Notes: generated by a model not told the origin, from the letters alone. A stretch of DNA of 64,000 nucleotides from Aspidiotus rigidus (GCA_035079385.1 JAVHKY010000025.1:20000501-20064500); one strand, 5' to 3'. Positions 32,600 through 43,719 are shown, numbered from the stretch's first letter. Program-made: numbers and translations.

Positions 32600-34200
32600 A
32601 TTCATGATTCGCACCATATAACCCTCTGAAAAAGGTTCCTCTGGTGCCTAATACTGTCTCTCCTGCCTTCAAGGACTGCTCAAGGTCCATAAACCTAACA
32701 CCCTTCGTGCGACCTGTACTTAATTCTTGGACCAATGGATTAAACTCCGTATTGGTCTGAATAATCTCCATTCTATCATCCATTCTACAACATTAGTCCA
32801 GAACATGAAAGCCTCTGGATTCTGTAGTTACATCCTTCGATGTTGTCCCAATATACCTTTGCAAGCCATCGACCAGTTCATTTAAAGGTTGTTAATCCAA
32901 TACAACATTCCTTCCGAAGAAAGTAGTGAATCTGCCGGGCTATCGGCTCCCCCTTAGGATCGGTGGTAACCTATGTTTCCACTCATAAATTCTAACGTGA
33001 TATCGTCGTTGGATCGGAAAAAACCTCCTATGTGCCATTTTTTGAGAAATGCACTTCAAGGCGCATCGACTGGAAAAATCCCCTATGTGGTAAGTTCAAA
33101 ATTACGCCGGTAGGAGCGGTTTTGAATACCTCCAATGTGCACCATCCAGAAAATGTGGTCTCGAATACCTCCTATGTGCAGAGCAAACCTCTTATGTGCA
33201 ATATTTAGAGGCGGGAATTCCTCCTATGTGCATTTATCGCCCAATACCGCCGTATTTCAGAGAATTTTGAAAATTTTTTGTTACTACTTTGTCAAAGAAG
33301 ATTTTCCACATTTAATGGGACGTTTCCAAAGTATTTTAGCCTTCTTTTCACAAAATAATCAGTTTTTTGCTTCTCCTGTAAAATTTTATTTTTGCCACAT
33401 AGGAGGTTTTTTCCGATCCAACGACGATATATTTTCTCTATCTCTCGACTTCCTCTTGTTGTTATAGGGCATCGATAGCGTCCTCTGCCTGTGGTACGCC
33501 CCCCTCTACTCTTCAAGATTTTCTTATTTATCTCGATAGCATCAACCCTTCCATCAATTTCACTATACATAGAAGTAGGTGGCAAGAGTATAATTTCCTT
33601 GGCCTCGTCATCTCTATTGAGAAAGGGAGTCATGAATTTGGTGTTTTCAGGTTACTCTCATCCAAGGTTCATCCTTCAAATTGGGCGCTTTCAACGCTAC
33701 GGCCCGTCGCCTCATTACCATCCTTCTTACTCGTCTCGCTCGCCTCCGCCAATAATGTTTACATCGACTGTGACCGTTCAGTCCACAGAAAATTGGTCAG
33801 CCGAGTCCCGAATCTTCTGCTTCTCTTTCTACAACCCCTCCCTCTCCTCATTCCACCGGTAGGTTCAAATACATTCGATTTTTTTTGTGTTTTGCGTCTT
33901 TATGGTCTCTTTTTCTTAAAGCAAACTCCTGGACACCCTTAAGGACGAGATTTCCAAGCAGACGTGAGAAAAGGTGTGCCTGTCACATTGGCGAAACCAG
34001 CTGCGCATGATTGTTTGGATAGGGGAGCATATTGACGCTTGGGTATCGAAGAAACATGGTTTGTATGGCATTTGCGGATCACTTAATTGAAAGGAAGTTC
34101 GGAAAAATTACTATTATCGAATCCGACGTTAGAAGAACTAGAAATTATACGTCGTGGCCGCATCCATGATTTCACTCTCCTCCACAAGAACAGAGAGGAA
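32600..34200 (+). pseudogene. decayed Penelope-like element split by a MITE
   Basis: First part (32630-32995): LVPNT, TPFVRPVLNSWTNGL and TSFDVVPIY (RT motif A). Second part (33431-34200): LDSINPSINFT, NFLGLVISIEKGSHEFGVF (normally NFLDL...G-I-H-x-V-G-I-Y), VHRKLVSRV and, near 33990-34090, HIGETS (YIG position) and AFADHLIERKFG. The order matches the intact element, with the catalytic YVDD region falling where the MITE sits. Many frameshifts, so this is one of the older copies. The insertion at 33000-33430 accounts for the break between the two parts. Confidence 0.75.
33000..33430. mobile_element. 431-bp MITE with 35-bp perfect terminal inverted repeats
   Basis: 33000-33034 (starting ATATCGTCGTTGGATCGG) and 33396-33430 are perfect inverted copies over 35 bp. 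The end motif CCTCCTATGTGC recurs, with small changes, about six times in the left half (33027, 33083, 33137, 33164, 33188, 33220). The ATAT ends mean a TA or ATAT duplication cannot be told from the repeat. No coding capacity. Inserted in a PLE relic. Confidence 0.88.
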
Positions 34201-36038
34201 TAAAGTTTTGCGTCTCTCATTTTCACTTAAATCGTATTTCGTGTGATTCTTCGTTTGTTTCTTGATAGTGGTCAGTTTGCATCTTTAATTACTTAATTTC
34301 TGTTGAAATGAAAATCATATTTGTTTTTCTTTTTCTCCCCGTGTTCGTTCGTTCATGAAGAACAGACTAGATTCGATTATTAAAAAAAGCCCGCGAGTTG
34401 AGTTTCTCCTTGTACGCTCGAAAATTTGTCGGACTCTTGTCCTCTGCTCGTCCTACGGCATCCTGTTGTACGATCTAGACGTAAGGGAATTTCGATCTAT
34501 CTCTTTGGAAGGTTAAACTCATCGTACATCTCCCTCGGTACTTGACGTCATCAGCTGTTGACGCATGACCGGCGACAACTGGAACACGAATGTTTGTATA
34601 TGAATAAGTAGCCGGTAGAATATAATTTTGTGTTGAAAACCGTGTAACGCGATGAAAAATGAAAAAGTGGTCACGAAAAGCCCGCAAAGTGCTCAGCCTT
34701 CATCATGATCGTAGGCTCGTTTATTAGGGGAAGTCGCACCCTATGCGGGGCCACCAGTCGTATTGGTTCAAAGGATGAAAGTTTGAAAAACCACGTCAAT
34801 CATTGAAAATACAGCGAGGAGCGTGTATACTCCATTATTGTAGCGAACTCTCTTAATAGTATATTATAGCAACGCTTTCGAACGCATTCCTAATATACAC
34901 GCGAGAACCATACTGAAACACATTAAAGAAACATGCACCCAACTCGTCAGCGTGCGTCATCATCGTGAAAGTTCAAACGAATAACAAAAATGAATTTTAT
35001 ACAGCAAAATGCAAAATACCTACCGTATATACTCGCTCTATTAACACGCATTTACACAGCGTTGAAAACTCCATCAAGTTTTCTTACATTTTAATATTAT
35101 CGAAAAGTATAAAGCAGGAGTGGGTACCCGTTCTCCATTTCCCACGTACAGGTATGGTATACACACACACAAACTTCTAATAACTTATTCGACGCGGAGC
35201 ATTTTTTTTTATGAGACTTTATACATAACCTATATGCGGTATACAGTATATACTCGATACTTAAATGAGAAAAATATCGAACAATATTGAGCTTCTTTTA
35301 CCAATACGTACACGTCGTAGATAAGGAAATAATACAAATTTATGTCGAATAAAATATAAAAAGGAAGTAAACTTATATATATATATACACTATATTGACG
35401 GGTTTTTCTTCTCTCTTCGCGTCTTTTTCTCTTTCTTTGAAAATTGAAGCAGCGAGTAAATATAGCGCGCGAGGGTATTATACGAAAACGCGAATTTATG
35501 ATTTCTTTTTTCTTCCTTTTTTTTTGTTTGTCGTCGGGAAAGGTGTACAAAAATTAAATCACTATAGCGTGCAACGATTCGTTCATTTTGAAAAAGGGGT
35601 TTAATAACTCTCGCCAGCAGCACGGTACATGACAGCTCTTCCGAACCCTGTTTTGTTTTCAAAGTTTATACCAGTAGATATGACATGTATGTTTTAGCGC
35701 ACTGTACTTATTTACCTGACACAAGAGACTTTTTCAGCATTTCTGACTCAAAAAATTCTGAAAATCCTATAATTTTCAATATTCAATGCAAATTTGGGTC
35801 ATTTTACTTTGTTTTGCACTGTTTTCTTCTTCTCTGATGGTTCAAAAATTTTAGAACTTTGTATCAAATTTCTATCGTTTTTCTCTTTTTTCAACCCTCA
35901 TTGTAGATGAACTTTGAAAGCTCACAAAATTAACCTTCATCTACTCATGATCTCTAGTTTTCAAAGCTCTCTCCAGTTGCATCTGTGTGTACCATTATGG
36001 TTTTTGTATGCACCAAGCTCATTTTTCAGTTTGGCTTC
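34201..36038. other. unassigned sequence
   Basis: The start may hold the 3' UTR of the decayed PLE. A TA-rich run lies at about 35370-35390. The frames at 35230-35662 on the minus strand are lysine/arginine-rich and low complexity. One TGACGTCA lies at 34543-34550. Confidence 0.4.
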
Positions 36039-37800
36039 CGGAAATAATTTCGAAAGCAAATTGATCGAAACCGGAAAGTTCGAAGCTAATAGGTCGAAAA
36101 CAGGAAGTTCGAATATACGATATGATCGAATGGCATAAAGTTCGAATAAGAAGTAGGCCTATGCCGAAAATTCAAGACGTGTAATAATAACAAATAATTA
36201 TTGTCACACTTAAGGAAGAATGATGAATTGAAATTTGTTCTAATATTTTAGATTATGGGCGATGCCTCGTAAATATCCCTCCACATCGTTATGGTCAACT
36301 TTCTCCTCACATGTGAGTAATACTGATGCGAGGCTGTCCTGGGCTGTAATGACGCGTCTCCATTTTTCTGGTGGCGGGCCTCCAGCATTGTCTTGTTCAA
36401 CCATTAATTCAGTTAAACTTTGCTCCCTTCCAAAATTTTTTATGAGCTCCCACAAAGAGTGATGGTATCTCGTCGTCAGAGCATCGAATCCTCGATGCCA
36501 CCCCTCAACCGAATTGTTGGTACGGGGCAAGTCTTCAAGGGTCGCATCATACTGATTCCACAACTTCACATGGTACAGAGGTGGCCTTCGGGTTCTTCTT
36601 CGCGGCTGACCAATCCACGTATCTTCAAAGTAATCTACAATTGAACTTACGTCAGTAGGAAAATGGTTGACGGTTTCAGTCAAGTATTCAAACGTGTGTG
36701 TCACGCCGTCGGGAGGGACAAATGCCAATGCATACTAAGTGCAAACTCAGAATCGGTGTCATATTATCTTTTAAAACCACTCTCTTGTATTTCTCGATAA
36801 ACACACTGGTTGAAGTGAGAAAGACAGCCGCGCTGCCGGGTATTTGGAAAATGAGCATCGAAAGACTTCAATAATCCTTGCTCGAAGTCCGTCATAATAG
36901 ATAAGGGATTGAGATCTGGTTTCAGCAGCATTAATGTGTCCAGAACTTCATTGTACGTTGCTCTTGTTTTATTTGGTAATAAACCGTAGACTAGAGGTGC
37001 ACCTCGACCATTATGTAAAGATTGAAGCGTAATTGGAAAGCCCTTGGACAGTGCTTAAATGTACCGTCTGCAAACCAACGACGGTCGTTCCGCAACAATT
37101 GTAAATTTTCAGCGGTGCTAAAGATAAAGAGTAGCATACAATATCTTCTCATTATCATACAGTAAGAAAGGAGCATTTTTTTGAGTTTCCTTGTTGTAAT
37201 GTGGAACTATGAAATCTTCCCCTCGCAGTGGATTTGGTAGGCGCGGCGTATCGTTCTTCCGAACAGTTCTCACGCATTGCTTCAAGTTATCTGCTGTAGG
37301 TAACTGACCCAATACAGATTGGCTAGCCAAAGCAACACTCTCAGCAAGTATAAATTTGGGCATATTGCGGGATTCTCGAGCCCGCTTCCTCATATTCGCA
37401 CAAACTTCAAAAACTTGCACATTAGCGGCATCACTGGTGTGATTGTGTCCCACAACGTGAACAATTTCATCATTCTCTGTCACCATTCTGCCAGGGCATA
37501 ACCCAGACTTACTTTTGTATTTTAAGTATTTCCATATGTTTTATGACCGACACACTTATCTTTATAGTACAGGAACCCATCATTCTGGAGCATTAAAGTA
37601 TTCTTTCGACTTTTCACGTATTTCAAAGACGACATTATTGCAAGTACAGATAAAAAGCTACAAATTACAACATTGCATCGAATGAAACAAACATCGCACT
37701 TTTCGCCACTCGATTGTATTGTATGTTCGAACTTCCTGTTTTCGACCTATTAGCTTCGAACTTTTCGGTTTCGACCAATTTGCTTTCGAACTTATTGCCC
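36039..37800 (-). mobile_element. MULE-type DNA transposon with ~100-bp terminal inverted repeats
   Basis: The left end (36039 to about 36150) and the complement of the right end (37800 down to about 37690) match over roughly 100 bp. Shared blocks include TTCGAAAGCAAATTG, GAAGCTAATAGGTCGAAAAC and AGGAAGTTCGAA. Long terminal repeats and the enclosed transposase place it with Mutator-like elements. A 9-bp duplication expected for MULEs is only half conserved (TTTGGCTTC versus TAAATCTTC), so the outermost bases are uncertain. Confidence 0.85.
36240..37486 (-). pseudogene. MULE transposase, FLYWCH/Phantom-like, frameshifted
   Basis: Minus strand, three segments. 37486-37118 contains HNHTSDAANVQ and LPTADNLKQCVRTVRKND, the region after the FLYWCH finger. 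37176-36991 contains NLQLLRNDRRWFADGTFKHCP, the first catalytic Asp region (W-F-x-D-G-T-F). About 37010-36770 contains PLVYGLLPNKTRATYNEVLD, IMTDFEQGLL (second Asp) and GCLSHFNQCVY. 36728-36240 contains RTNNSVEGWH (the Glu region) and SLWELIKNF. Three frames are needed, so the gene is dead, although the DDE-region motifs are well kept. No complete FLYWCH finger is visible upstream. Confidence 0.85.
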
Positions 37801-38049
37801 TAAATCTTCAATTCCCCCCCCCCCAAAAAAAAAAAAAAAAAATCCCCAAATATCCTTTCTTTTTATTTACCGATTTTTTGAAACAATTAATATGAATCAT
37901 TCCTCCCTATTTTTTTCTCTGTCAGTTCGGAAATTTCCAACTTTATGCATCGATTTCATACTTCATCACAAGGACACATTAGTACCATCTTGTTTTTTCT
38001 CTCTCTTTCAAATGCATACCAAAAAGACGGATAATTCTTTTTTTCTCGG

Positions 38050-38710
38050 GTACATTAGTCCATCTCGACGATCTTGTTCTAGCAACAGGATCTCTAAAAT
38101 ATGGACAAGCCTGCTTTGGTGGCGCACATGGGCCTTTGTATGGTTGGTCGAGCGATTGCTTAACTTTATCTACGCGGATGAAGACTTTTGGACTGGTCTC
38201 AAGATCTGGGCTGATGAACGTTCTTTTCTCATAATTGCGATCTCTTTGTACTGGTTTAATTTTTTCCAGTAACTTCTTGAGTTATCTGATGTACGGGTGC
38301 GTATCAGCTATTGTTTTGCTCTCGTCTCCGAATAACGCTCCGGGGAGTCTCAGATTTCTTCCAAACGCCATTTCAGCCCTTGATATTCCTGTATCTTCGT
38401 TTGGTGCTGCTCGTATTCCTATAGAAGAACGGTTGGGAAATGTTTGATCCAGTCCTTTCCGTGCGCCTTAAGTGATGTTTTTAGCTGACCAATTAGTCTT
38501 TTGACTTTTCCGTCGGACTGCGGATGGTAGGCTGTCGTTTTGATGTGTTCAATGCCGAAAACGGATGTAAGTTGATCGAATAATATTGATGTGAATTGTG
38601 CTCCTCTATCGGTCGTTAGTTTTTCACATGTGCCGTGCCACTTCAATCCAGTTTGTCGTACAATCTATCATGGCGCAAGTGTATCCTTCAGATTCATCCA
38701 AATCAGCGAG
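38050..38710 (-). pseudogene. Ty3/Gypsy integrase and C-terminal pol remnant
   Basis: The minus-strand frame 38646-38419 has LTTDRGAQFTS, LFGIEH-like spacing and TTAYHPQSDGKVKRL, the integrase core motifs of Gypsy pol; it stops at a TAG near 38420. In another frame (38400-38060) AEMAFGRNLRLPGALFGDE and KVFIRVDKVKQSLDQPYKGP match the post-integrase region. Upstream, EGYTCAMIDC (about 38690) is the start of the core. No LTR with matching orientation is seen, so it is a truncated relic. Confidence 0.85.
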
Positions 38711-38810
38711 GTCTCGACCGGGACTTTACGTCTTGGTCGAAATTGCGTCGATATACTGTTGAAATCAACCTCACGTTGACTCCGTTTCAATTCGTTTGGA
38801 ACGTCGATCT

Positions 38811-39397
38811 TGTAGCAACGTTACATCTCTTCTCATGGACTACCCCTGCGATATGCAGCCTACATAGTGTAGTACGAACATCGTTTTTGTATGAAGCTCC
38901 CGTCGACGATTCCTCTACAAGTGGCGACCCTGCCAGGATCTCTCTGTGGATGCGTCCAGTACCCAAGTATCCGAACAGTAAACACCAGCAGAGCGACAGG
39001 CTCCCTTGGTACTAGTAGTGAGGGTACTGGCACCTATGCCAGCCAAGTAGGCTGGAGTGGAGCATCACAATTAACCCGTTTTCTTATCCTACAATTGACT
39101 CGTTTTGTTATCTGTTAACACGCAACCGTTCCAATCCTTAACTTGTATTATCTGGTTAACATTTAGATCCAATAATATTTCCTGAACATTTGCATTATCA
39201 TTGTTTTTAATTTGTATCATCTGGCTAACGCTTTGATCCAGTGATACTTCGCATTCACTATGGCTCCGCTTCGCAGAGAGGGATACTCTTGTAGCAACGT
39301 TGCATCTAACTGCAACATGCAGCCTACATAGTGTAGTAGGAACATCGTTTTTGTATCAAGCTCCCGTCGACGGTTGAGTTACCTTATCCTCTATACA
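38811..39397 (+). mobile_element. TRIM-like mini LTR retroelement
   Basis: Two similar ~109-bp direct repeats, 38811-38919 and 39290-39397, each start TGTAGCAACGTT and end CTACA or CTATACA, so they have the TG...CA ends of LTRs. They share GCAGCCTACATAGTGTAGTA and ATCGTTTTTGTAT. Two bases after the left repeat is TGGCGACCCTGCC, a plausible tRNA primer-binding site (starts TGG). Before the right repeat is GCAGAGAGGGA, a weak polypurine tract. ATCT flanks both sides (38807-38810 and 39398-39401). The 370-bp interior is non-coding. The element sits inside a satellite unit. Confidence 0.75.
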
Positions 39398-39764
39398 ATC
39401 TCAAGTCGATTTCAAATTGAACTCTAATTAATGTCGATCTGGAGTCGATTTCGAGTCGACTTCTTCAAATTTTTCTATAGACTTGAAATTAACCTCTATA
39501 CTGCGTCGATCAAGTTGATTTATGATTTACTGGTATTGTGCGCTGGTCGACTTCAAATGGACCTCAAATCGATGTCGATTTTGAGTCGAAACTCCCAAAT
39601 TTTTCTATCAACGAGAAATTGACTGGATTTGACTTGATTTGTACTTCTCCGATAATTTACGCTGGTCGGCTTCAAATCGATCTCGAACCAACGTCGATGT
39701 GGCGTCGATTTCGATTCGATTTCTTCAAATTTTTCTATCGACCTGAAATCGATTCCCTTCCACC

Positions 39765-39935
39765 TAACAAAAAGACCTTTCACTGTTGTAGAATTGTAGA
39801 AAGCAAGCCGGAAGCCAAAGGGGCGGAGAGCCCGGCCAAACTTTGTAGAAAACTCCCCGTGATGAGGAAGCCTGATACTACGCTTCCTACTATCACGGCT
39901 TGAAAGGCGTGGGAGGGAGGTAATTACCAACGTCA
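39765..39935 (-). pseudogene. Penelope-like linker fragment inside the satellite
   Basis: The minus strand reads TSLPRLSSRDSRKRSIRLPHHG, then GRALRPFGFRLAFYNSTTVKG, which is almost the same as residues 530-580 of the intact element. Satellite sequence continues on both sides. No duplication was identified. Confidence 0.75.
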
Positions 39936-40445
39936 GTCTGGAGTAGATTTCAATCGACTTCTCGAAATTTCTTCGATTTGACCTGTCTTTTGCGTTGATT
40001 GAAGTAGATAATTCTCTGGTGATGTGCTGTGGTCGACTTCAAATCGACGTCAATCTAGAGTCGATTTCGAGTCCACTTTTTCAAAATTTATTTTTAGACC
40101 TGAAATAAACCACTCTGTTGAGGATAATGCGCGCTGGTCGACTAGAACCACTGTACATCGATCCTAGATCGACAGCGACTTTAGGTCGATTTAAAGTCGA
40201 CCTGCTTACACTCACGAAATGCTGAAAATAAACAGTTAAGAAACGCAACAGAGAAGTTGGTTTCAGGTCGATAGAAAAATTTGGAGAAGTCGACTTGATA
40301 TCAACTCTAGATCGACGTTAATTCGATAGCCGGAAAACTACAAATCGATTTGAAATCGACTCAATAAAGTATTCTATTCTTGATTGATAGAGAAGTCAAT
40401 TTCAGACCGTTGTCGATTTGAAGTTGACCAGCGTACATTGCCAGA

Positions 40446-41689
40446 CAACCACAAATCGAAAAACACTTCACACCACTCAAAGAGTAAACTGACCCAGTCA
40501 AGTATTTTTGAATCATGCTCTTTATTGGCACAGGTATGTGGATGACGTGCTACGTGCGTGGACCGGTCCCCAAAATCCTCTTAGTGAGTTTCTTAAGTAT
40601 CTGAGTGTACCCTCCATTAAATTTACCTTAAAAGATGGAGGCTCTTCCATTAACTTCTTGGACCTAACTGCCTCCGGAAGAGATGGGGTCCATGAGTTTT
40701 CCATAATTATACATATAGAAAGGATACTTTGACCGAGATCTTTGTCCACGGAGCGTCATTCTGCCCTGTCGCCCACAAAATAGCTGCGTTCAACAGCTTT
40801 CTTCATCGGCTGACCCACATTCCTTTGGATCACTTGGCCTTCCGAAAAGAGCTCCTTACTATAAAATAGTTGAATAGCTAGAGTGAATGAGGTCAACTTG
40901 GACATTGATCTAATGGTCCGCCGAAAGGTTGCGCGGCAGAGCCTTGATTCCACTACCTCCCTCCCCTATCTCTGAAACTGTGATAGTAGGAAGCGTTGAA
41001 TCAGACTTCCTTATCTCGAGGGGTTGGACCGGGCTCTCCGCCCTTTGGCTTCTGGCCTGCTTTCTACAACCCTAAGACAGTGCTAAAGGGCTTTTTGTTA
41101 GGTTGAAGGACCATGTCCCACCTCTAGAAAAGAGTGGGGTCTATAGTATAGCTTTTAGGGACTGTAATGGTGTTTCTTGGGCGAAACCGGTCGTCAGCTT
41201 TAAATCAGAGGGTCTGAGCATAGGAAGGCCACGGAAAAATGAAAATTGGAAGAATCGGCCTTTGCTGACCATCTAATCATCTGTGGTCACAGTTTTAAGG
41301 AGGGGTCCGGTCCGAGACCCCTCCTCCATGTAGAAAAGTCGTATTTTAAGCGACTTTCTTTGAAAAATATTGAGATTATTCGCCACCTAAATGGCGTATA
41401 TTCCTAACGAAGGGTTGGTTGATTTAGTTTATGAGTATGAATCACAGTCTCCTGACTCGCTAGATCAATCATTATTTTCGTTTATATCATCGTTACCGTC
41501 TTTCTTTTCGTTGAGTCGTTTTTTTAACTTCGTTTGAGAATGGTTGTTTAACCGAAAGTACTCGCAACTCGTATAATTTTCTGCGTATTTTGCAGCTTTT
41601 CTTCACTTTACTCTTTGAGTACTGTGAAGTGGTTTTCCATTATGTCTGTCCGTAATTTAGTGGACCGAATTAATTCAACTACAAATTGA
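40446..41689 (+). mobile_element. Penelope-like insertion in the satellite, with 14-bp imperfect duplication
   Basis: CAACCACAAATCGA (40446-40459) and CAACTACAAATTGA (41676-41689) match at 12 of 14 positions and bound 40460-41675. The coding part is decayed but readable: YWHRYVDDVLRAWTGP (40528-40570), INFLDL, VAHKIAAFNSFLHRLTHIPL (40770-40830), GFWPAFYN (about 41055), an altered GIY-YIG, SAFADHLIICGHSF (41260-41300) and IPNEGLVDLVYE. The first ~33 bp (AAAAACACTTCACA...ACTCAAAGAGTAAA) are an inverted copy of the 3' end near 41597-41635. The 3' end runs into M-S-V-R-N-L-V-D-R-I-N, the start of the PLE ORF. Confidence 0.82.
41534..41562 (+). ncRNA. hammerhead-like 3' motif of the PLE, copy 4
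   Basis: TTGAGAA, T, stem GGTT, loop GTTT, stem AACC, GAAA, GTACT. The stem-loop is identical to copy 1. The CUGANGA strand is changed as in copy 3. A TACTCTTTGAGTA hairpin follows at 41609-41621. Confidence 0.45.
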
Positions 41690-42310
41690 CACAACAGGGC
41701 AGTCGTTATCAAATCAATTGAAAAATTTGTAAAAGTGGGCTCGAAAAACGGCTCGGCTCCAGATGGACGTCGATTTGAAGTCGACCAACAGCGCACATAA
41801 CCAGAAAATTGTAAATATATTCCAATCTGTGCGAGAAAGCTGTCAATTTCAGATCGATAGAAAAATTTCTTGAAGTCGACTTGAAATCAACTCCAAAATT
41901 ACGTCGATCAGGAAACATTCTTAGAGAAGTGAAATTCGACTGTTGATCGACGCAATGGAGCAATCGATTTCAGGTCGATAGGGAAATTTGGAGAAGTTGA
42001 TTCGAAATCGACATCTATCTCAAGTCGATCTGAAGCCGACCAGCAAACATTCATAATATTATAGAGAAGTAAAAGTTGACACTTGTCCGACGCAATAGAG
42101 CCGTCGATTTCAAGTCGTTAGAAAACTCGAAATCGACCCTTAAACGACGCCGACCCAAGGTCGATTTGAAGTCGACTAGCAAATATTCATAGATAAGTAG
42201 AAGTCATATGTTGATCAACGCAATAAAGATGTCCATTTCAGGTCGATATAGTTGATTCGAAATCGACTCTAGATTGACTTCGAATTGGAGTCGATCAGCA
42301 CAATTGAGAC

Positions 42311-43160
42311 CCGTCAAAATCTCGCTGATGGTCTTTCACCAGCATGATATGAGAAAAATGTCAACTTTTAAGCTGAGGTGACCCGCGGTAGTTTTTTGTA
42401 TAGAGTGTGAGTATACGATACAAGTCATTGGTCCGAAATCCTCGTTGCTCATCTTTCGCCTTAAATCGAGGCCTCAGTTATAAAAATATAGTTTCACCGA
42501 GAGTTACCAACCAATCCTTGAACTGTAATCAAATTTACTGCGAAAACCATAAAAATGGCGTAATGTCGAATATTCCAAAAATGCATGAAGAGGATGAAAG
42601 TAATATGGAAGCATCGAGACCATCTCAATTTTTAAATAAGTTGTATAAAAATTGCGGTATACTTACAAAGTATTAAAAGATGCGCATGAAAGAAATTTGA
42701 TATTCGAGTAATTCGTTAAAAAAATTAATTTTCAAAATTCATAGATGAACTCATAACATTACAATAACAGTATATTTTTTTTATTGACGACAATGTCGTG
42801 GCCTTTCGGCTTGTATTGCATAAATACGCCACAATATTCACGCGTCCTTAATTGTGGATCATGATCTCATAATTTTTGACGCCAAAAATTGTTTATGCAG
42901 GCGTGTTACTAAAGTACACTTGATGGCGATTTGAAAAACGTGTAGGAAATTGAAGTCGCACGCTGAAAACTGCATTCCAGTGTATGTATTCGATGCGGGC
43001 AAAGAAAACTGTTTTATTTTGTTCGGTTCGGGTATTGCAGTTCAGTATTTTACAATCTATACAGCTTCACAGCAAGACCTCCTTTCCTAGATCTACAAAA
43101 TCTCGACACTAATGACGATGTAATACGTACTTGATCGTGTTCTTAATTTGACTTTCAAGC
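42311..43160. other. unassigned sequence
   Basis: The 89-codon frame at 42407-42676 shows no recognisable domain. No repeat is recognised. Confidence 0.35.
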
Positions 43161-43161
43161 G

Positions 43162-43190
43162 TATATAAGTTACGACGTACTGCTCTTCAG
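43162..43190 (+). promoter_or_regulatory. possible core promoter (TATA box plus initiator)
   Basis: TATATAAG at 43162-43169 lies 27 bp before the A of a TCAG initiator-like word (43187-43190). An ATG follows at 43205. The spacing fits an animal TATA/Inr promoter, but such words are common in AT-rich DNA. Confidence 0.25.
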
Positions 43191-43204
43191 CCATCCTCCT
43201 CAAC

Positions 43205-43405
43205 ATGGGTGATTTTGAATCAGTTGTAGAAAAACTTGAATTACGTATTTTTTCCAATTTCAAAGTCACCCGTTTTTCTTTCCTGCATTATACGCACTCT
43301 TACGTAACCATAAATGACAACATATTAAACAGATTCAAGCTGATTCGTATCTCGTACTTTTTTTCTTTCAGCATCGTAAAATATTCTAAATTTTTTTATG
43401 GCTGA
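43205..43405 (+). CDS. hypothetical short ORF or first exon
   Basis: The frame starts MGDFESVVEKLELRIFSNF. The first ~19 residues loosely resemble the N-terminus of fatty-acid-binding proteins (M-x-x-F-x-S-x-V-G-K-x-x-L-x-x-S-x-N-F). The rest of the 66 residues does not fit that family, so at most a first exon is present and the later part would be intron. No downstream exon was recognised. The resemblance may be chance. Confidence 0.18.
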   Translation: MGDFESVVEKLELRIFSNFKVTRFSFLHYTHSYVTINDNILNRFKLIRISYFFSFSIVKYSKFFYG

Positions 43406-43719
43406 AGAACGGTTGCAACAATTATCAAGTTTTCATATTCGCGATCGAGAGGGGTGAGAATATGCCTCATAAAATTTTGATTAGTTTCTTCGACTAGTTT
43501 TTGCAGCTTAGGCAAGACGCGACGTTTATTTTTGTAGAAATTTTTCTCTTGATATTCTTTGCTGATTTTCTGAAATCTAGCTTTTAAAAATATTTCATGT
43601 ATATTTTTAGCGTTAGACTAGGAGTTCCTTTTTGGCCCTTGCTGTTTCTTTGGGGGAGTTGCACTCGCCAGACCAAATTGTGGTTCCTGAAGGGGCGATG
43701 GCTTTTACCTACGTTAGAG

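Larger units (their letters stand above)
38720..42310. repeat. TCGA-rich satellite-like array, with inserted elements
   Basis: Outside the insertions, almost all of this stretch is built from units of about 120-145 bp with a core GTCGACTTCAAATCGACCT, ATCGATGTCGAT and TTCTTCAAATTTTTCTATCG. GCGCTGGTCGACTTCAAA or a variant recurs at 39539, 39658 and 40135. After about 40190 the units are in the opposite orientation, with GCAATAGAGCCGTCGATTTC-type starts at 41952, 42092 and 42220. TCGA words within a unit are spaced mostly near 11 bp. Smaller pieces occur at 27400-28140, 60160-60330 and 61500-61850. Confidence 0.75.

Noticed and set aside
38720..42310. CRISPR-like array
   Set aside because: The repeats are long, diverged and lack uniform spacers. 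The context is a eukaryotic satellite-like array with transposon insertions.
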